Shown: one piece after another, positions 15,914-24,945 of the stretch | Layout of the letters: the number at the start of each line of letters is the position of its first letter | How positions within the stretch are numbered: position 1 is the stretch's first letter | Origin: Methanobacteriaceae archaeon UBA349 | Lineage (GTDB): Archaea; Methanobacteriota; Methanobacteria; Methanobacteriales; Methanobacteriaceae | DNA: 29,196 nucleotides | Direction: 5' to 3' | Assembly: GCA_002509745.1 (NCBI GenBank) | Contig: DAWK01000087.1 | Location: forward strand, 3,329 to 32,524 | Notes under the pieces: model-generated | What the model was told of the DNA's origin: nothing | Seen by the model: only the letters and a program-made list of their open reading frames with translations | The model's database searches: none | Translations under genes and position numbers: made by a program

Positions 15914-16984
15914 TTGAATAAAAAATCCCCTGTAATTCTAATAATATCCATTATTCTCATAGCCAGCGGAGTAGTATGGCTATTTTTTGACACCAACCAA
16001 TCCATTGGCATTGATATCCAGCAAGTTACAGATATGCTGGGCCGTAATGTAGATATTCCATCTGAAACCAATAAAGTCGCTTCTATTTCAGCATCCACCA
16101 CTGTAGAGCTTTTTATGCTGGCTCCAGAAAAGATGATTGGATGGAATGAAAAAAGAACCCGTGCAGAAAATATTTACATGAAATCAACTTATTCCAGCCT
16201 TCCGGTTATTGGAGGAGGTAAAAAAGATGCTAATTACGAAAATATAATCTCCATGAATCCAGACATAGTCTTGATAGGGCATGGGGGAACTGTAGACCAG
16301 GTGGATCAAATTCAAAGTAAGTTTGGGAGCATACCTACCCTGGATATTGAAGGAGACAACAATTTAACCAGCATCACACCTTCACTGGAGTTTTTAGGAA
16401 AAGTAATCGGCAAACAGGAACAATCTGACAAGTTAATTAGCTTCTACAATGACATGACCAAAGAAGTAAATTCCACTGTATCCACCATTCCAGAAAGTGA
16501 AAGGAAAAAAGTGTACTATGCACGCGATTCCACCGGACTAATGACCAATCCTCCTGGTTCTACCCATACTCAGCTTATTGAAATTTGCGGGGGAAAAAAT
16601 GTGGTGGAAGCTCCTTTAACAAAAGGTAGTGTAGGAGTTTCCATGGAATTAATACTACAGTGGAACCCGGACATTATAATCACCAGTAATCAACATTTCT
16701 ATGATAATATTTATTCTAACTCATTATGGGCCGATGTTAAAGCAGTGAAAGAAAAACAAGTGTATATGGTCCCCACATCACCATTTAACTGGTTTGAAGG
16801 ACCTCCTGGTGCCAATACCATAATAGGTATACCCTGGACCGCTAAAATCTTATATCCAGATAAATTCCAGGACATGGATCTTAAAAAAATAACCAAAGAA
16901 TTCTACAACGAATATTACCATTACAACCTAACTGACCAGGAAGCAACCAATATATTAAGCTCTTCTGGTTTGAAAAATACTTGA
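15914..16984 (+). CDS. ABC transporter substrate-binding protein, iron/cobalamin (FepB/BtuF) class
   Basis: A 356-residue extracellular binding protein. I start it at TTG 15914 behind AGGTGA (15903-15908); the in-frame GTG at 15905 is part of that site. An N-terminal hydrophobic helix (KSPVILIISIILIASGVVWL) acts as signal-anchor. The class is shown by the two-lobed pattern: VTDMLGRNVDIP at the start, MNPDIVLIGHG in lobe 1, a long linking helix, and ICGGKNVVE, WNPDIIITS and SPFNWFEGPPGANTIIG in lobe 2. Members carry Fe-siderophores, haem, cobalamin or, in the MolA branch, molybdate. The substrate cannot be read from sequence; the nearby nif and molybdopterin genes make a metal oxyanion possible. 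Permease and ATPase follow on the same strand. Confidence 0.8.
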   Translation: MNKKSPVILIISIILIASGVVWLFFDTNQSIGIDIQQVTDMLGRNVDIPSETNKVASISASTTVELFMLAPEKMIGWNEKRTRAENIYMKSTYSSLPVIGGGKKDANYENIISMNPDIVLIGHGGTVDQVDQIQSKFGSIPTLDIEGDNNLTSITPSLEFLGKVIGKQEQSDKLISFYNDMTKEVNSTVSTIPESERKKVYYARDSTGLMTNPPGSTHTQLIEICGGKNVVEAPLTKGSVGVSMELILQWNPDIIITSNQHFYDNIYSNSLWADVKAVKEKQVYMVPTSPFNWFEGPPGANTIIGIPWTAKILYPDKFQDMDLKKITKEFYNEYYHYNLTDQEATNILSSSGLKNT

Positions 16985-17004
16985 AAAATTGAGAAGAAAA
17001 TTGT

Positions 17005-17048
17005 AGAATAATTTAAAAACAAATATTAATAGTTTAAAAAATTATTCT
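17005..17048 (+). other. Hairpin between binding-protein and permease genes
   Basis: AGAATAATTT (17005-17014) and AAATTATTCT (17039-17048) are exact inverted copies around a 24-base AT-rich loop, with a T tract downstream near 17065. Such a structure could reduce read-through so that the binding protein is made in excess over the permease and ATPase. Confidence 0.35.
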
Positions 17049-17117
17049 TAAAGATTTTAAACAATTTTTTTCAAAAAAATTTAAAGAAGTTATTCCAAAA
17101 AACAGGCTGCTGATAAT

Positions 17118-18209
17118 TTGACTAAATTAAGGTTCAGAAATTCTTCCCAAGATGCGAATATTAATGATTCAAATGCTAGCAAGTCCTGGATAAATAATTC
17201 TCTGGTAAAAAAATTATCAGTGACTTCTTTACTAGTAATCCCTTTAATTATCTTATTTTTTATTTCATTTTTAATAGGCAGATATCCCATATCTCCTTCA
17301 GAGGTTTTAATGGCCCTGGCTGCGAAAACAACACTGGTGAATTATAATATACCTCCTTCAGTAGAGGTAGTTATTTTTCAAATTCGATTGCCACGAATTA
17401 TGGCTGCCATGATGGTTGGCGCGGCTTTATCCATAGCCGGGGCCTCATTTCAAGGTATGTTCAAAAATCCTCTGGTTTCTCCAGATAAATTAGGAGTTTC
17501 AGCCGGTGCCGGTTTTGGAGCTGCTCTTGCCATTTTATTCGTTGCCGGTCCATTTATGGTACAATTTTCAGCATTTATGGGAGGACTATTGGCAGTGGGC
17601 CTGACTTACATGATTAGTCAAACCTTTAAAGGTACTTCCATGCTCACTTTGGTTTTATGCGGGATAGCCATTGCGGCCCTGTTTTCCGCATTTATCTCAA
17701 TGATTAAATATGTGGCAGATCCTTATGAACAGTTACCCACCATAGTTTTCTGGTTAATGGGTAGTCTATCTGCCGTTACCAACCAGGACATATTAATGGT
17801 TACCCCGCCCATGGTAGTAGGCAGTGGGATTCTCTTATTAATACGTTGGAGAATAAATGTGCTTTCCATGGGCGAAGACGAAGCTCAAACCCTGGGAGTT
17901 GACACTAAAAAACTTCACATCATTATAATAACCTGTTGTACTATCGTTACTGCTGCAGCAGTCAGTATAAGTGGAATAATAGGATGGATAGGTCTGGTTA
18001 TTCCACATATTACTCGAATGATTGTAGGGCCAGACCATAAAGTACTTTTACCAGCCAGTATTTTTATGGGAGCTTTTTTTCTCCTATTAATAGATGATGT
18101 GGCCCGTACTATCACCACCGTGGAAATTCCCCTGGGCATATTGACAGCCATAATTGGGGCTCCCTTCTTTCTATATCTTCTAGCAAAAAGTAAAGAGGGA
18201 TGGTCATGA
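17118..18209 (+). CDS. ABC transporter permease, FecCD/BtuC class
   Basis: A 363-residue membrane permease with about ten helices. After a polar N-terminus (about 1-36) the first helix leads to IGRYPISPSEVL, then the typical FecCD signatures: FQIRLPRIMAAMMVGAALSIAGASFQGMFKNPLVSPDKLGVSAGAGFGAA in pieces, GSLSAVTNQD, MGEDEAQTLGVD, and GIIGWIGLVIPHITRMIVGPDH, the loop that contacts the ATPase. The start is a TTG at 17118 without a convincing ribosome binding site, so the N-terminus is uncertain. It overlaps the ATPase gene by four bases at its stop, so those two are coupled. Confidence 0.85.
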   Translation: MTKLRFRNSSQDANINDSNASKSWINNSLVKKLSVTSLLVIPLIILFFISFLIGRYPISPSEVLMALAAKTTLVNYNIPPSVEVVIFQIRLPRIMAAMMVGAALSIAGASFQGMFKNPLVSPDKLGVSAGAGFGAALAILFVAGPFMVQFSAFMGGLLAVGLTYMISQTFKGTSMLTLVLCGIAIAALFSAFISMIKYVADPYEQLPTIVFWLMGSLSAVTNQDILMVTPPMVVGSGILLLIRWRINVLSMGEDEAQTLGVDTKKLHIIIITCCTIVTAAAVSISGIIGWIGLVIPHITRMIVGPDHKVLLPASIFMGAFFLLLIDDVARTITTVEIPLGILTAIIGAPFFLYLLAKSKEGWS

Positions 18210-19045
18210 GTATTTTAAGGCCCGCCACTATTGCTGATAGGCCGAATTCAGACATTTTAAAAAATTGCTTGATGCAGGTATCTGATGCCAGTTTCTCCTA
18301 TGACGGCCAACACAATATATTTGAAAATATTAATTTTTCAGTGAAAAAGGGAGACGTTTTTTGCATACTAGGACCCAATGGTACAGGTAAAACTACATTA
18401 ATCAAATGTATTAATGGTCTGATGAAATTAAGCTCTGGAAAAATTTTATTTAATGAAAAAAATATTTATTCTCTTAATAAAACAGAAATAGCTAAAAATA
18501 TCGGTTATATACCTCAAATACACAATTCAACATTTCCATTTTCCGTTCTAGACGTGGTTCTCATGGGCCGGTCCCCTCACCTGGATATGTTTGCTTCCCC
18601 TGGAGAAAAAGATATTAAAATTGCGGAAGAGTCCTTGAAAACTCTCAAAATTACCCACATGCGAGATGTATCATACACAGAAATAAGTGGGGGAGAACAG
18701 CAACTGGTATTTCTGGCCCGCATATTAACTCAAAAACCCAGTATTCTTTTACTTGATGAACCAACATCGCACCTTGATTTTGGAAATCAAATGAGAACAC
18801 TCAATATAATAGAAAAATTGGCCAAAAATGGACTTTCCATAGTAATGTCATCCCATTTTCCTGATCAGGCCTTCATTTCCGCCAATAAAGTAGCTTTAAT
18901 GAAAGGAAAAAGCTTTATTGATATAGGTTCTCCTGAAGAAGTAATCACCAAAGAGAATATGGAAGAAATATACAATATAAAGGTAAAAATAGTTGATATA
19001 GAACACAGAAAGGCCTGTATCCCATTAAAAGTGAATGGGGAATGA
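18206..19045 (+). CDS. ABC transporter ATPase, FepC/BtuD class
   Basis: 279 residues from ATG 18206, whose ATGA overlaps the permease stop and which has GAGG a few bases upstream; a second ATG at 18200 is too close to that site. An N-terminal extension of about 22 residues precedes the domain. Walker A GPNGTGKTT is at about 56-64, the Q-loop in YIPQIHNS, the signature is ISGGEQQ (Ile in place of the usual Leu), Walker B is ILLLDEPT, and the switch His is in SSHFPDQA. These are typical of the iron-siderophore/cobalamin family. It completes the importer begun at 15914. Confidence 0.87.
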   Translation: MSILRPATIADRPNSDILKNCLMQVSDASFSYDGQHNIFENINFSVKKGDVFCILGPNGTGKTTLIKCINGLMKLSSGKILFNEKNIYSLNKTEIAKNIGYIPQIHNSTFPFSVLDVVLMGRSPHLDMFASPGEKDIKIAEESLKTLKITHMRDVSYTEISGGEQQLVFLARILTQKPSILLLDEPTSHLDFGNQMRTLNIIEKLAKNGLSIVMSSHFPDQAFISANKVALMKGKSFIDIGSPEEVITKENMEEIYNIKVKIVDIEHRKACIPLKVNGE

Positions 19046-19191
19046 AATTATCTTTTTTTCTTGTTTAAAGTTCTTTTTCTTTTTAAAATAAATAAATAAA
19101 TAAATTAAAAAAATAAGTATCAAATAATAGAAAAAATGAAAGGATATGAAAAATTTAAACATGAAAATTAATTTATTCAATTAATACCGGA
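19046..19191. terminator. T-rich end region between convergent genes
   Basis: Right after the ATPase stop comes a T-rich run (TTTTTTTCTTG and TTCTTTTTCTTTTT, about 19051-19084), a plausible archaeal T-tract terminator for the plus strand. It is followed by about five AAAT repeats (about 19085-19105). I see no gene-like frame. Confidence 0.45.
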
Positions 19192-21216
19192 TTAATTATC
19201 ACTTAATTTTCTAATCCTGACCATAGTCTCGTAATATGGAGTCCCATTACCTTTTTCACTGATCATATCTTCTGTTAAAATATTAACACATTTATTGTGA
19301 ACAATCCAGCCCCCCCTATAAGTAGATACGCAGTCTTTCCGGGTATCAGGGTCTGATGAAATTTTAACTTCTAGTGAGCCTGATTTTGACTCTAAAATTG
19401 CTAAATCGCCATTTTTCAAACCAAGGCTTTCCAGTATCTGAGGGTGAACCTTAAGTTCTAAATGGTCCTTTACCATTTCTTTATCTGGAATTTCAGAACC
19501 CACCCATTTTTCAGGCATTATGGAAAGCAATCTTAAAGAATAATCACCCGAATCGCGTATATTCTCTATTTTACTGTCATTCTCTTTGGAAGAAAAATTA
19601 TCCGGGGTAAATTCATTTTTTTCAGAATATTGATCGCATTCATTCATTTCAAATTCGTTAATAAACTGGAATTTTCGAGATTCGGTGAAAAACTGCTTAT
19701 CTGAATAGGGAGTAACTGGAGGGCCAGGAATTCTTTGCGGTTTTTCCAGGAGATTTTCAAGATTAATTCCTTTTTTAAGGATAGGATCCGCCAGTTTCTC
19801 CAGCCATTGCTGGTTGTTGCCAGCCATGTCATTACCAAAGCCTAATATATTGGCCAGTTGCTGAAATATCCACAATTCAGATTTACATTCACCTTGAGGA
19901 TCTGCCACCGGATTTAATGGAGATACAATGTGATGACCATAGGCTCCCAACAAATCCTGATCCTCCAGGAAAGTGGTGGCGGGTAAAAATAAATCTGCAG
20001 TTTGTGAAGTGTCATTTAAGAATTGATCCACCATTATTACAAAATCTGCACTTTTAAAAGCCTTTTTAACCTTCATGGAGTTAGGGCACATGGCCACGGG
20101 ATTTCCGGCGGTTAAAAATATCAATTTTATGGGGGGCTCGGCATCAAGAATGGCCTGACCAATGGTAGGCATGGGAAGTTTTCGATGATGTGGTGCGAGT
20201 TCTTCAGCAGCCCACTTATCATCAAAAAATCCAAATTCATCAAATCCCTGGCTTACTCCACCACCAGAAACTCCCAGATTTCCAGAAACCGCGGCCAGTG
20301 CATCAATCATTCTAAAAATTAAATGGCCTTTTAAATAACGGTGCAAACCCCAACCAGTTATAATGCTACTAGGGCCGTTTAAATAAATATTAGCCAGAAT
20401 TTCCAGCTCAGATAAGGGAATATCACATTTTACAGCCAGTTCTTCCAGAGTATAATCATTCAGGATTTTCTGGTATTGGTCAAAGTTCTCACTGTGATTT
20501 TCAATAAATTCCTGGTCTTCTAGGCCTTCTTTTAAAATAATCTTGGCCATGGCCATGGCCAGATAGGAGTCATTGCCCGGTTTTGGCTGGTAATGAATAT
20601 CACTGGCCCTTGCAGTTCTGGTTTTTACCGGATCTATAGTTACCACTTTTGCCCCATTTTTTTTGGCCTTTTTAATGATTTTCCATATATGAAGGTCAGT
20701 AACTGCCGGGTTTCGTCCCCATATAATTATAAGATTACTATTTAAGTGATCTATGGGGTCATGTGATATTCTTTCACCTAAATCCATCTCCTGGCCGGCT
20801 TGACCAGTTCCTCCACATACCGTACCATAGAGAGTGGATGCCCCTCCTAAAAGATTGAAAAATCTTCTATTAAGAATTCTTAGAGCAGTTCTGGCACCAA
20901 ATCCTTGATAATAAAGTATTGATTCTACCCCATGCTCCTGGATGGTTTCTGATATTTTATCTGCTGCTATTTGAAGTGCTTCACCCCAGGATATTCTTTC
21001 CCATTCCCCATTTTTTTTTATAATGGGATGGAGTATCCTTTTAGGATTGTAAAACCTGTCTTTGAGGAATTTAGAAGTGCTGGGGCATAAAAAACCCTGA
21101 GTGTAGGCATGTTCCGGATTTCCATTTAAGGAAGTTATTTTACCATTATCTACCGTGGCAATTATGCTACAGGATCCCGGACAGTCCTTAGTACAGGCCG
21201 TTAAAATTTTTTTCAA
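19192..21216 (-). CDS. Orphan molybdopterin (Mo/W-bis-MGD) oxidoreductase, last gene of the nif operon
   Basis: 674 residues from TTG 21216, preferred because AGAAGGT precedes it and the family begins just before the cluster motif; a TTG at 21258 would add 14 residues but has no binding site. CTKDCPGSC (C8, C12, C16) with FLCPS (C44) binds a [4Fe-4S] cluster. TVCGGTGQAG (C135) carries the likely Cys ligand to Mo or W. IIWGRNPAVTDLH, VVTIDPVKTRTA, TAGNPVAMCPNSMKVK and DLFLPATTFLED are cofactor-binding segments of the DMSO-reductase superfamily. A charged linker precedes the C-terminal MopB-type barrel (LKVHPQILESLGLKNGDLAILES). No FdhB or other electron-transfer subunit is next to it, so formate dehydrogenase is not supported. 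The substrate is unknown. Confidence 0.8.
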   Translation of the reverse strand: MKKILTACTKDCPGSCSIIATVDNGKITSLNGNPEHAYTQGFLCPSTSKFLKDRFYNPKRILHPIIKKNGEWERISWGEALQIAADKISETIQEHGVESILYYQGFGARTALRILNRRFFNLLGGASTLYGTVCGGTGQAGQEMDLGERISHDPIDHLNSNLIIIWGRNPAVTDLHIWKIIKKAKKNGAKVVTIDPVKTRTARASDIHYQPKPGNDSYLAMAMAKIILKEGLEDQEFIENHSENFDQYQKILNDYTLEELAVKCDIPLSELEILANIYLNGPSSIITGWGLHRYLKGHLIFRMIDALAAVSGNLGVSGGGVSQGFDEFGFFDDKWAAEELAPHHRKLPMPTIGQAILDAEPPIKLIFLTAGNPVAMCPNSMKVKKAFKSADFVIMVDQFLNDTSQTADLFLPATTFLEDQDLLGAYGHHIVSPLNPVADPQGECKSELWIFQQLANILGFGNDMAGNNQQWLEKLADPILKKGINLENLLEKPQRIPGPPVTPYSDKQFFTESRKFQFINEFEMNECDQYSEKNEFTPDNFSSKENDSKIENIRDSGDYSLRLLSIMPEKWVGSEIPDKEMVKDHLELKVHPQILESLGLKNGDLAILESKSGSLEVKISSDPDTRKDCVSTYRGGWIVHNKCVNILTEDMISEKGNGTPYYETMVRIRKLSDN

Positions 21217-21279
21217 TTCGATACCTTCTAAATACTGATATTTTCTATTTCTAGACAATATTTTAGCAAAATAGTTATA

Positions 21280-21627
21280 TTAATCTCTAATCATCTCTAA
21301 TTCATTTTCCTTTAAGTAGTATTTTATAGCCTCCGCAATAGTCCCAGAGAATTGTAATGGAATTATACCTTCTTCTTCAAGTTTTGAAGCTGGTTTTTGG
21401 CCCATTCTGCTGCATAAAATGGCCTTACAATCTGTTATAATATCCAGAGATTGCATCCACCGGTCTGAATGCTCTTGGAGTGGTTTTTTTTCTTTTTCTC
21501 TTAGTTCCATGAAATTAACCTGATTTCCTTCCACTTCAAATATGAGAAAGTGCGAAACATCTCCAAAATGCATATTTACAGTTTTACCATCACTGGAAGC
21601 TATCGCAATTCGAATATTCTCACCCAT
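21280..21627 (-). CDS. nifX: NifX/NafY-family iron-molybdenum cofactor carrier protein
   Basis: A 115-residue protein of the dinitrogenase iron-molybdenum cofactor biosynthesis family, which includes NifX, NafY and the C-terminal part of NifB. The fold is recognised from IRIAIASSDGKTVNMHFGD, FLIFEVEGN, the central LDIITDCKAILCSRMGQKP and ISGT-like FSGTIAEAIKYYL. Such proteins bind FeMo-co or its precursor and hand it between NifB, NifEN and NifDK. His in NMHFGD and Cys in DCKAILC are possible cluster contacts. It follows nifN by 53 bases with GAGGTT before the ATG, the usual place of nifX in methanogens, and precedes the oxidoreductase by 63 bases. Confidence 0.82.
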   Translation of the reverse strand: MGENIRIAIASSDGKTVNMHFGDVSHFLIFEVEGNQVNFMELREKEKKPLQEHSDRWMQSLDIITDCKAILCSRMGQKPASKLEEEGIIPLQFSGTIAEAIKYYLKENELEMIRD

Positions 21628-21680
21628 ATTTTAACCTCATTTCAATCTTAATCATTATTTAAATCATCTAATTTCTAAAT

Positions 21681-23126
21681 TCACTCAATTTCCCATCCTG
21701 AGGCATCATAGTACTTTTCCAGAATCATGTTGGCCAGAGTATCCACTAATCTGATTCCTGCTGAATAACCAATAATAGGGGTTCGCTGAGCACCCATTCT
21801 ATCATATATAGGAAATCCTACTCTAAAAAGAGGAATATTCTCTTCATTAGCTATACGCGCCCCGTAAGAATTTCCAATCAGCAAATCAACTGGATTGTCT
21901 TTTATATAATTTTGAAGATCATAAAGGTCGCATCCTTCCATTACTGCAGGTTTAGTAGAGTTTTCTTTGGCCACTTCTTTCATGTCGTCCAGAAAGCGAG
22001 TATTTTCAGCACCAGTACAGACCACTGCCGGTATCATGCCCAGCTCTGCAGTAAATCCAGCCAAACCACTCACCACGTCCGGGTCACCATATATGGCCAC
22101 TTTTCTTTGATAATTGTAAGGGTGAGCATCGATTATAGTATCAATAAGCCGACCTCTATCCTTTTCCAGTTTCTCGGGGAGATCGCAATTTTGAATTTGG
22201 CAGATTGCTGAGATGAATTTATCTGTGTTTTTTAATCCCACGGGAAGAGGCCCAGATATGGATTTGACATCAAAACGTTTTTCCAAAAACTTTGCTCCTG
22301 AATTGGCATGTTTACATAAGGAAATAGTAGCTTTAGAATTTGCAGAATCAATTATTTCATTTACTTTAGTTCCTGCAGGCGGTAAAAATGAAACAGAATC
22401 TGTGTGGGGTGCATCAAGGGATTCTGAATTGTCCGTGAGTATGATACTAGAACATTCCATTAGTTCCAGAATTTCCTTAATTTCCCGGACATCTGCTGGG
22501 GAAATATTTCCCGTTATAATGTTTATTTTATCATTAGCTTGATTCTGTACAGCCATATTTTCCAGAAGCGATTTAACTGCTTTATCATACCCATCAACAT
22601 GTGAACCAGAATAGCTGGGTGTGGATATGGGAATTATAGGTGGTAATTCTTCATCAGGATGCTCTGATCTGAATTTTCGGATTATGAGACCCATATCATC
22701 CCCAATGGTTTCAGTGAGACAGCTAGAGGTTACACCAATTAATTTTGGTTTGTATTCCCTCCAAATTGTCTCTAAAGCTTTTAATAAGTTTTCTTCTCCG
22801 CCATATACTACTGTACTTTCACTCATGGAGGTGGATGATATATTTACTGGTTCACGAAAGTGTCTGCACATCTGGAACCTCAAATAAGTACTGCATCCTT
22901 GAGAACCATGAATTAGTGGCATAGCTCCCTCAATTCCCAAAAGAGCCTGTACCGCACCCATAGGCTGACACATTTTTGATGGATTAATCACTGCAAAATG
23001 TTTTTTTGATTTAGGAATGCTAATTTCAGCACATGACCCCTTACAGATTGTATGTGAACCTGAATCGCAGCCAGTTAAATCTTGGCATTTTGAATCTTCA
23101 TTAGGGAGTAATTTATCTTCATTCAT
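21681..23126 (-). CDS. nifN: Nitrogenase cofactor scaffold subunit NifN
   Basis: 481 residues, partner of NifE in the scaffold on which the NifB product matures to FeMo-co. NifK-like cysteines are C53 (MCQPMGA), C78 ([12 protein letters not shown]) and C136 ([11 protein letters not shown]). [20 protein letters not shown] and PLIHGSQGC are shared with nifK downstream in this window, as expected for paralogues. It differs in a 45-residue N-terminal extension with four Cys (C14, C20, C28, C32; pattern C-x5-C-x7-C-x3-C) absent from NifK. The start overlaps the end of nifE by eight bases and has AGGGGATAG upstream. Confidence 0.9.
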   Translation of the reverse strand: MNEDKLLPNEDSKCQDLTGCDSGSHTICKGSCAEISIPKSKKHFAVINPSKMCQPMGAVQALLGIEGAMPLIHGSQGCSTYLRFQMCRHFREPVNISSTSMSESTVVYGGEENLLKALETIWREYKPKLIGVTSSCLTETIGDDMGLIIRKFRSEHPDEELPPIIPISTPSYSGSHVDGYDKAVKSLLENMAVQNQANDKINIITGNISPADVREIKEILELMECSSIILTDNSESLDAPHTDSVSFLPPAGTKVNEIIDSANSKATISLCKHANSGAKFLEKRFDVKSISGPLPVGLKNTDKFISAICQIQNCDLPEKLEKDRGRLIDTIIDAHPYNYQRKVAIYGDPDVVSGLAGFTAELGMIPAVVCTGAENTRFLDDMKEVAKENSTKPAVMEGCDLYDLQNYIKDNPVDLLIGNSYGARIANEENIPLFRVGFPIYDRMGAQRTPIIGYSAGIRLVDTLANMILEKYYDASGWEIE

Positions 23127-24660
23127 TTTTAACTATCCCCTGATAATATTTTGAGGTTAATTTCCATACCGGGCTGGAAACTGCCCGGTCTACTTCTTTG
23201 GCAAAGTTTATAAATCCATTGAAACTTGCAAATGAGCTTATTCTATCATGATTAAAGTCACAGAAAGGAATGCCTAACTTGTGAGCCATATATTTTTCTT
23301 TAGCCCCAGATACAATTAAATCAGGATGATATTTTTTCAGTAGTTTGGCCAGTTCCATAGAGTTGGCATCATCTACCACCAGAGTACCTTCACTTACTGT
23401 CTCCATTATTCGGTGGTAGTCTTCAGGTAGTCCGTTCTGAGTTCCAGTCATTATAACTTTCATTCCCAGCTCTTCAAAGGCACTGATAAGAGACCAGGCC
23501 TTATTACCACCCACGTAAACCGCTACTCTTTTTCCAGTTAATCTGGTTTTATAGTGGCTTATTTCAGATTTTACCTTTTTTATTTCTGTTTCAATTATTT
23601 TCTCAGCTATTTCCCTGATTTCAGGATATTGGTCCTGGAAAAAATCAGCAATGGAAAGCAGAGATTTACCCGTATCTTCTATTCCAAAGAAATTAACTTT
23701 AAGGTGAGGAATACCGTATTTTTCCTCCATTTGCCGGGCCAGATAATTAGAAGATTTCTGACATTGCACGATATTCAAAACAGCTAGATGGGCATTGGCA
23801 ATTTCTTCTACGCAGGAGTCCCCAGTTATGGCCGATTGAACAGTTATACTCATTTTCTCAATTAATGGCTTTATAGCCCACAAATCACCAGCCACATTAA
23901 ATTCTCCCACAATATTTAAATTGGGGCCTTTTTCTTGAGTTGAAACCAGTGATTTTTGATCTAATCCAGTTTCTTCCGGTTTTCCAGTCCCAATCAAATG
24001 ATTTAGCATGGCATCGCAGGCCAGTTGATGGCCCAGAGATTTATTAAAACTTCTGAATCCCTCAGATTGAACAGGTATAATGCGACACTTGGTGATTTCT
24101 TCTGCTTCCCTAGCAACACTTTTTAAATCGTCACCAATTAATCCTACTACACAGGTGGAATAGACAAATATGGCTGCGGGATTGTAAATTCCATTGAGTT
24201 CAATAATTGTATCAAATAATTTTTTTTCACCACCAAATACAATGTCCTTTTCCTGAAGGTTAGTGGAGAATCCTTTTTTATATAATTCTTCTCCAGAACT
24301 CCTACTTCCACGAATATCCCATGTACAAGACGCACATCCAACAGGACCGTGTACCAAATGTATGGCATCAGTTATAGGCATTAGAACCACTCTCGCCCCA
24401 CCATATACACAGGATCTTTGAGTAACTGCCCCAGGGACAGAGGCCATGTTACATGTGGGGCCTCCTTCGTCACCTTCGTCTTTTTTCACACACATGTGAT
24501 CTATTCGGGATTCCAGAGTTTTTATGATTGAGTCTGGAACTTCAGTAATAATCAAGTCATCATTTTGTGGTGATTCACTTGATTTTAATTCCTTTAAAGG
24601 CTCTTTAGCAGTTGATTTTAATGATTCAGATCCATTAAATTTTTTTGAGGAATTTTTCAT
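23119..24660 (-). CDS. nifE: Nitrogenase cofactor scaffold subunit NifE
   Basis: 513 residues, the NifD-like half of the NifEN scaffold. Cys at 84 ([10 protein letters not shown]), 109 (HGPVGCAS) and 170 ([12 protein letters not shown]) match the bridging-cluster positions. C300 in [13 protein letters not shown] matches the cofactor-ligand Cys of the NifD family, and HQLACDAM keeps the region of the NifD His pocket. Compared with NifD it has a longer, polar N-terminus (about 1-55) with many Ser/Lys. It is preceded by GGTGGTG and by a 285-base gap from nifK holding a hairpin and a possible promoter. NifE versus NifD is settled by the order and by the stronger NifD features of the gene at 26361. 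Confidence 0.92.
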   Translation of the reverse strand: MKNSSKKFNGSESLKSTAKEPLKELKSSESPQNDDLIITEVPDSIIKTLESRIDHMCVKKDEGDEGGPTCNMASVPGAVTQRSCVYGGARVVLMPITDAIHLVHGPVGCASCTWDIRGSRSSGEELYKKGFSTNLQEKDIVFGGEKKLFDTIIELNGIYNPAAIFVYSTCVVGLIGDDLKSVAREAEEITKCRIIPVQSEGFRSFNKSLGHQLACDAMLNHLIGTGKPEETGLDQKSLVSTQEKGPNLNIVGEFNVAGDLWAIKPLIEKMSITVQSAITGDSCVEEIANAHLAVLNIVQCQKSSNYLARQMEEKYGIPHLKVNFFGIEDTGKSLLSIADFFQDQYPEIREIAEKIIETEIKKVKSEISHYKTRLTGKRVAVYVGGNKAWSLISAFEELGMKVIMTGTQNGLPEDYHRIMETVSEGTLVVDDANSMELAKLLKKYHPDLIVSGAKEKYMAHKLGIPFCDFNHDRISSFASFNGFINFAKEVDRAVSSPVWKLTSKYYQGIVKNE

Positions 24661-24695
24661 AATACACCACCACGGCTTGATTTATGATATTTTAA

Positions 24696-24707
24696 TGATA
24701 ATTATCA
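24696..24707. promoter_or_regulatory. 12-bp palindrome upstream of nifE
   Basis: TGATAATTATCA is a perfect palindrome about 36 bases upstream of the nifE start. AT-rich candidates for a TATA box (TTTATAATTATAT on the minus strand, near 24750-24765) stand above it, so a secondary nifE promoter is possible. At 12 AT-rich bases, chance is a fair explanation. Confidence 0.25.
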
Positions 24708-24804
24708 ACTAATTTATTAATTTCATGCAAATTATTCAGTAAAAACCCATATAATTATAAATTGAATATTGAATTTTAAAAAATTTAAATAAAAGTAGTA
24801 TATT

Positions 24805-24861
24805 AATTTAATTAAATTCTCTTTTTTACTCTTCTTGAACAAAAAAGAGATTAATTAAATT
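24805..24861 (-). terminator. Long hairpin between nifK and nifE
   Basis: AATTTAATTAAATTCTCTTTTTT in two parts (24805-24827) pairs with 24841-24861 (AAAAAAGAGA then TTAATTAAATT) over about 21 bp with a two-base bulge, closing a 13-base loop. It lies 85-140 bases past the nifK stop. It could act as partial terminator or RNA-stability element separating the abundant nifHDK message from the nifEN part. Confidence 0.55.
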
Positions 24862-24945
24862 TTTTAATTCAATAATTAACTTAGATTATTAATATCTCTC
24901 TTAAATTCAAATTTGATTTAATTTAATTTAAGCTAATTTATTGAA

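Noticed and set aside
19085..19105. AAAT tandem repeats as a functional element
   Set aside because: A short microsatellite in an AT-rich convergent gap; no link to a gene or structure.
19192..21216. Formate dehydrogenase alpha subunit (FdhA)
   Set aside because: Cluster spacing C-x3-C-x3-C and the TVCGGTGQAG active-site region differ from FdhA, and no FdhB gene is adjacent.
21217..21258. Longer start of the molybdopterin oxidoreductase at TTG 21258
   Set aside because: There is no ribosome binding site there, and the 14 extra residues are not needed; TTG 21216 has AGAAGGT upstream and places the cluster motif at the usual distance from the N-terminus.
24696..24707. TGATAATTATCA as a Fur/DtxR-type iron box
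   Set aside because: It resembles half of such sites, but it is a single 12-base AT-rich palindrome with no second copy upstream of the iron-class importer, so a regulatory claim is not supported; it is listed only as a low-confidence site.
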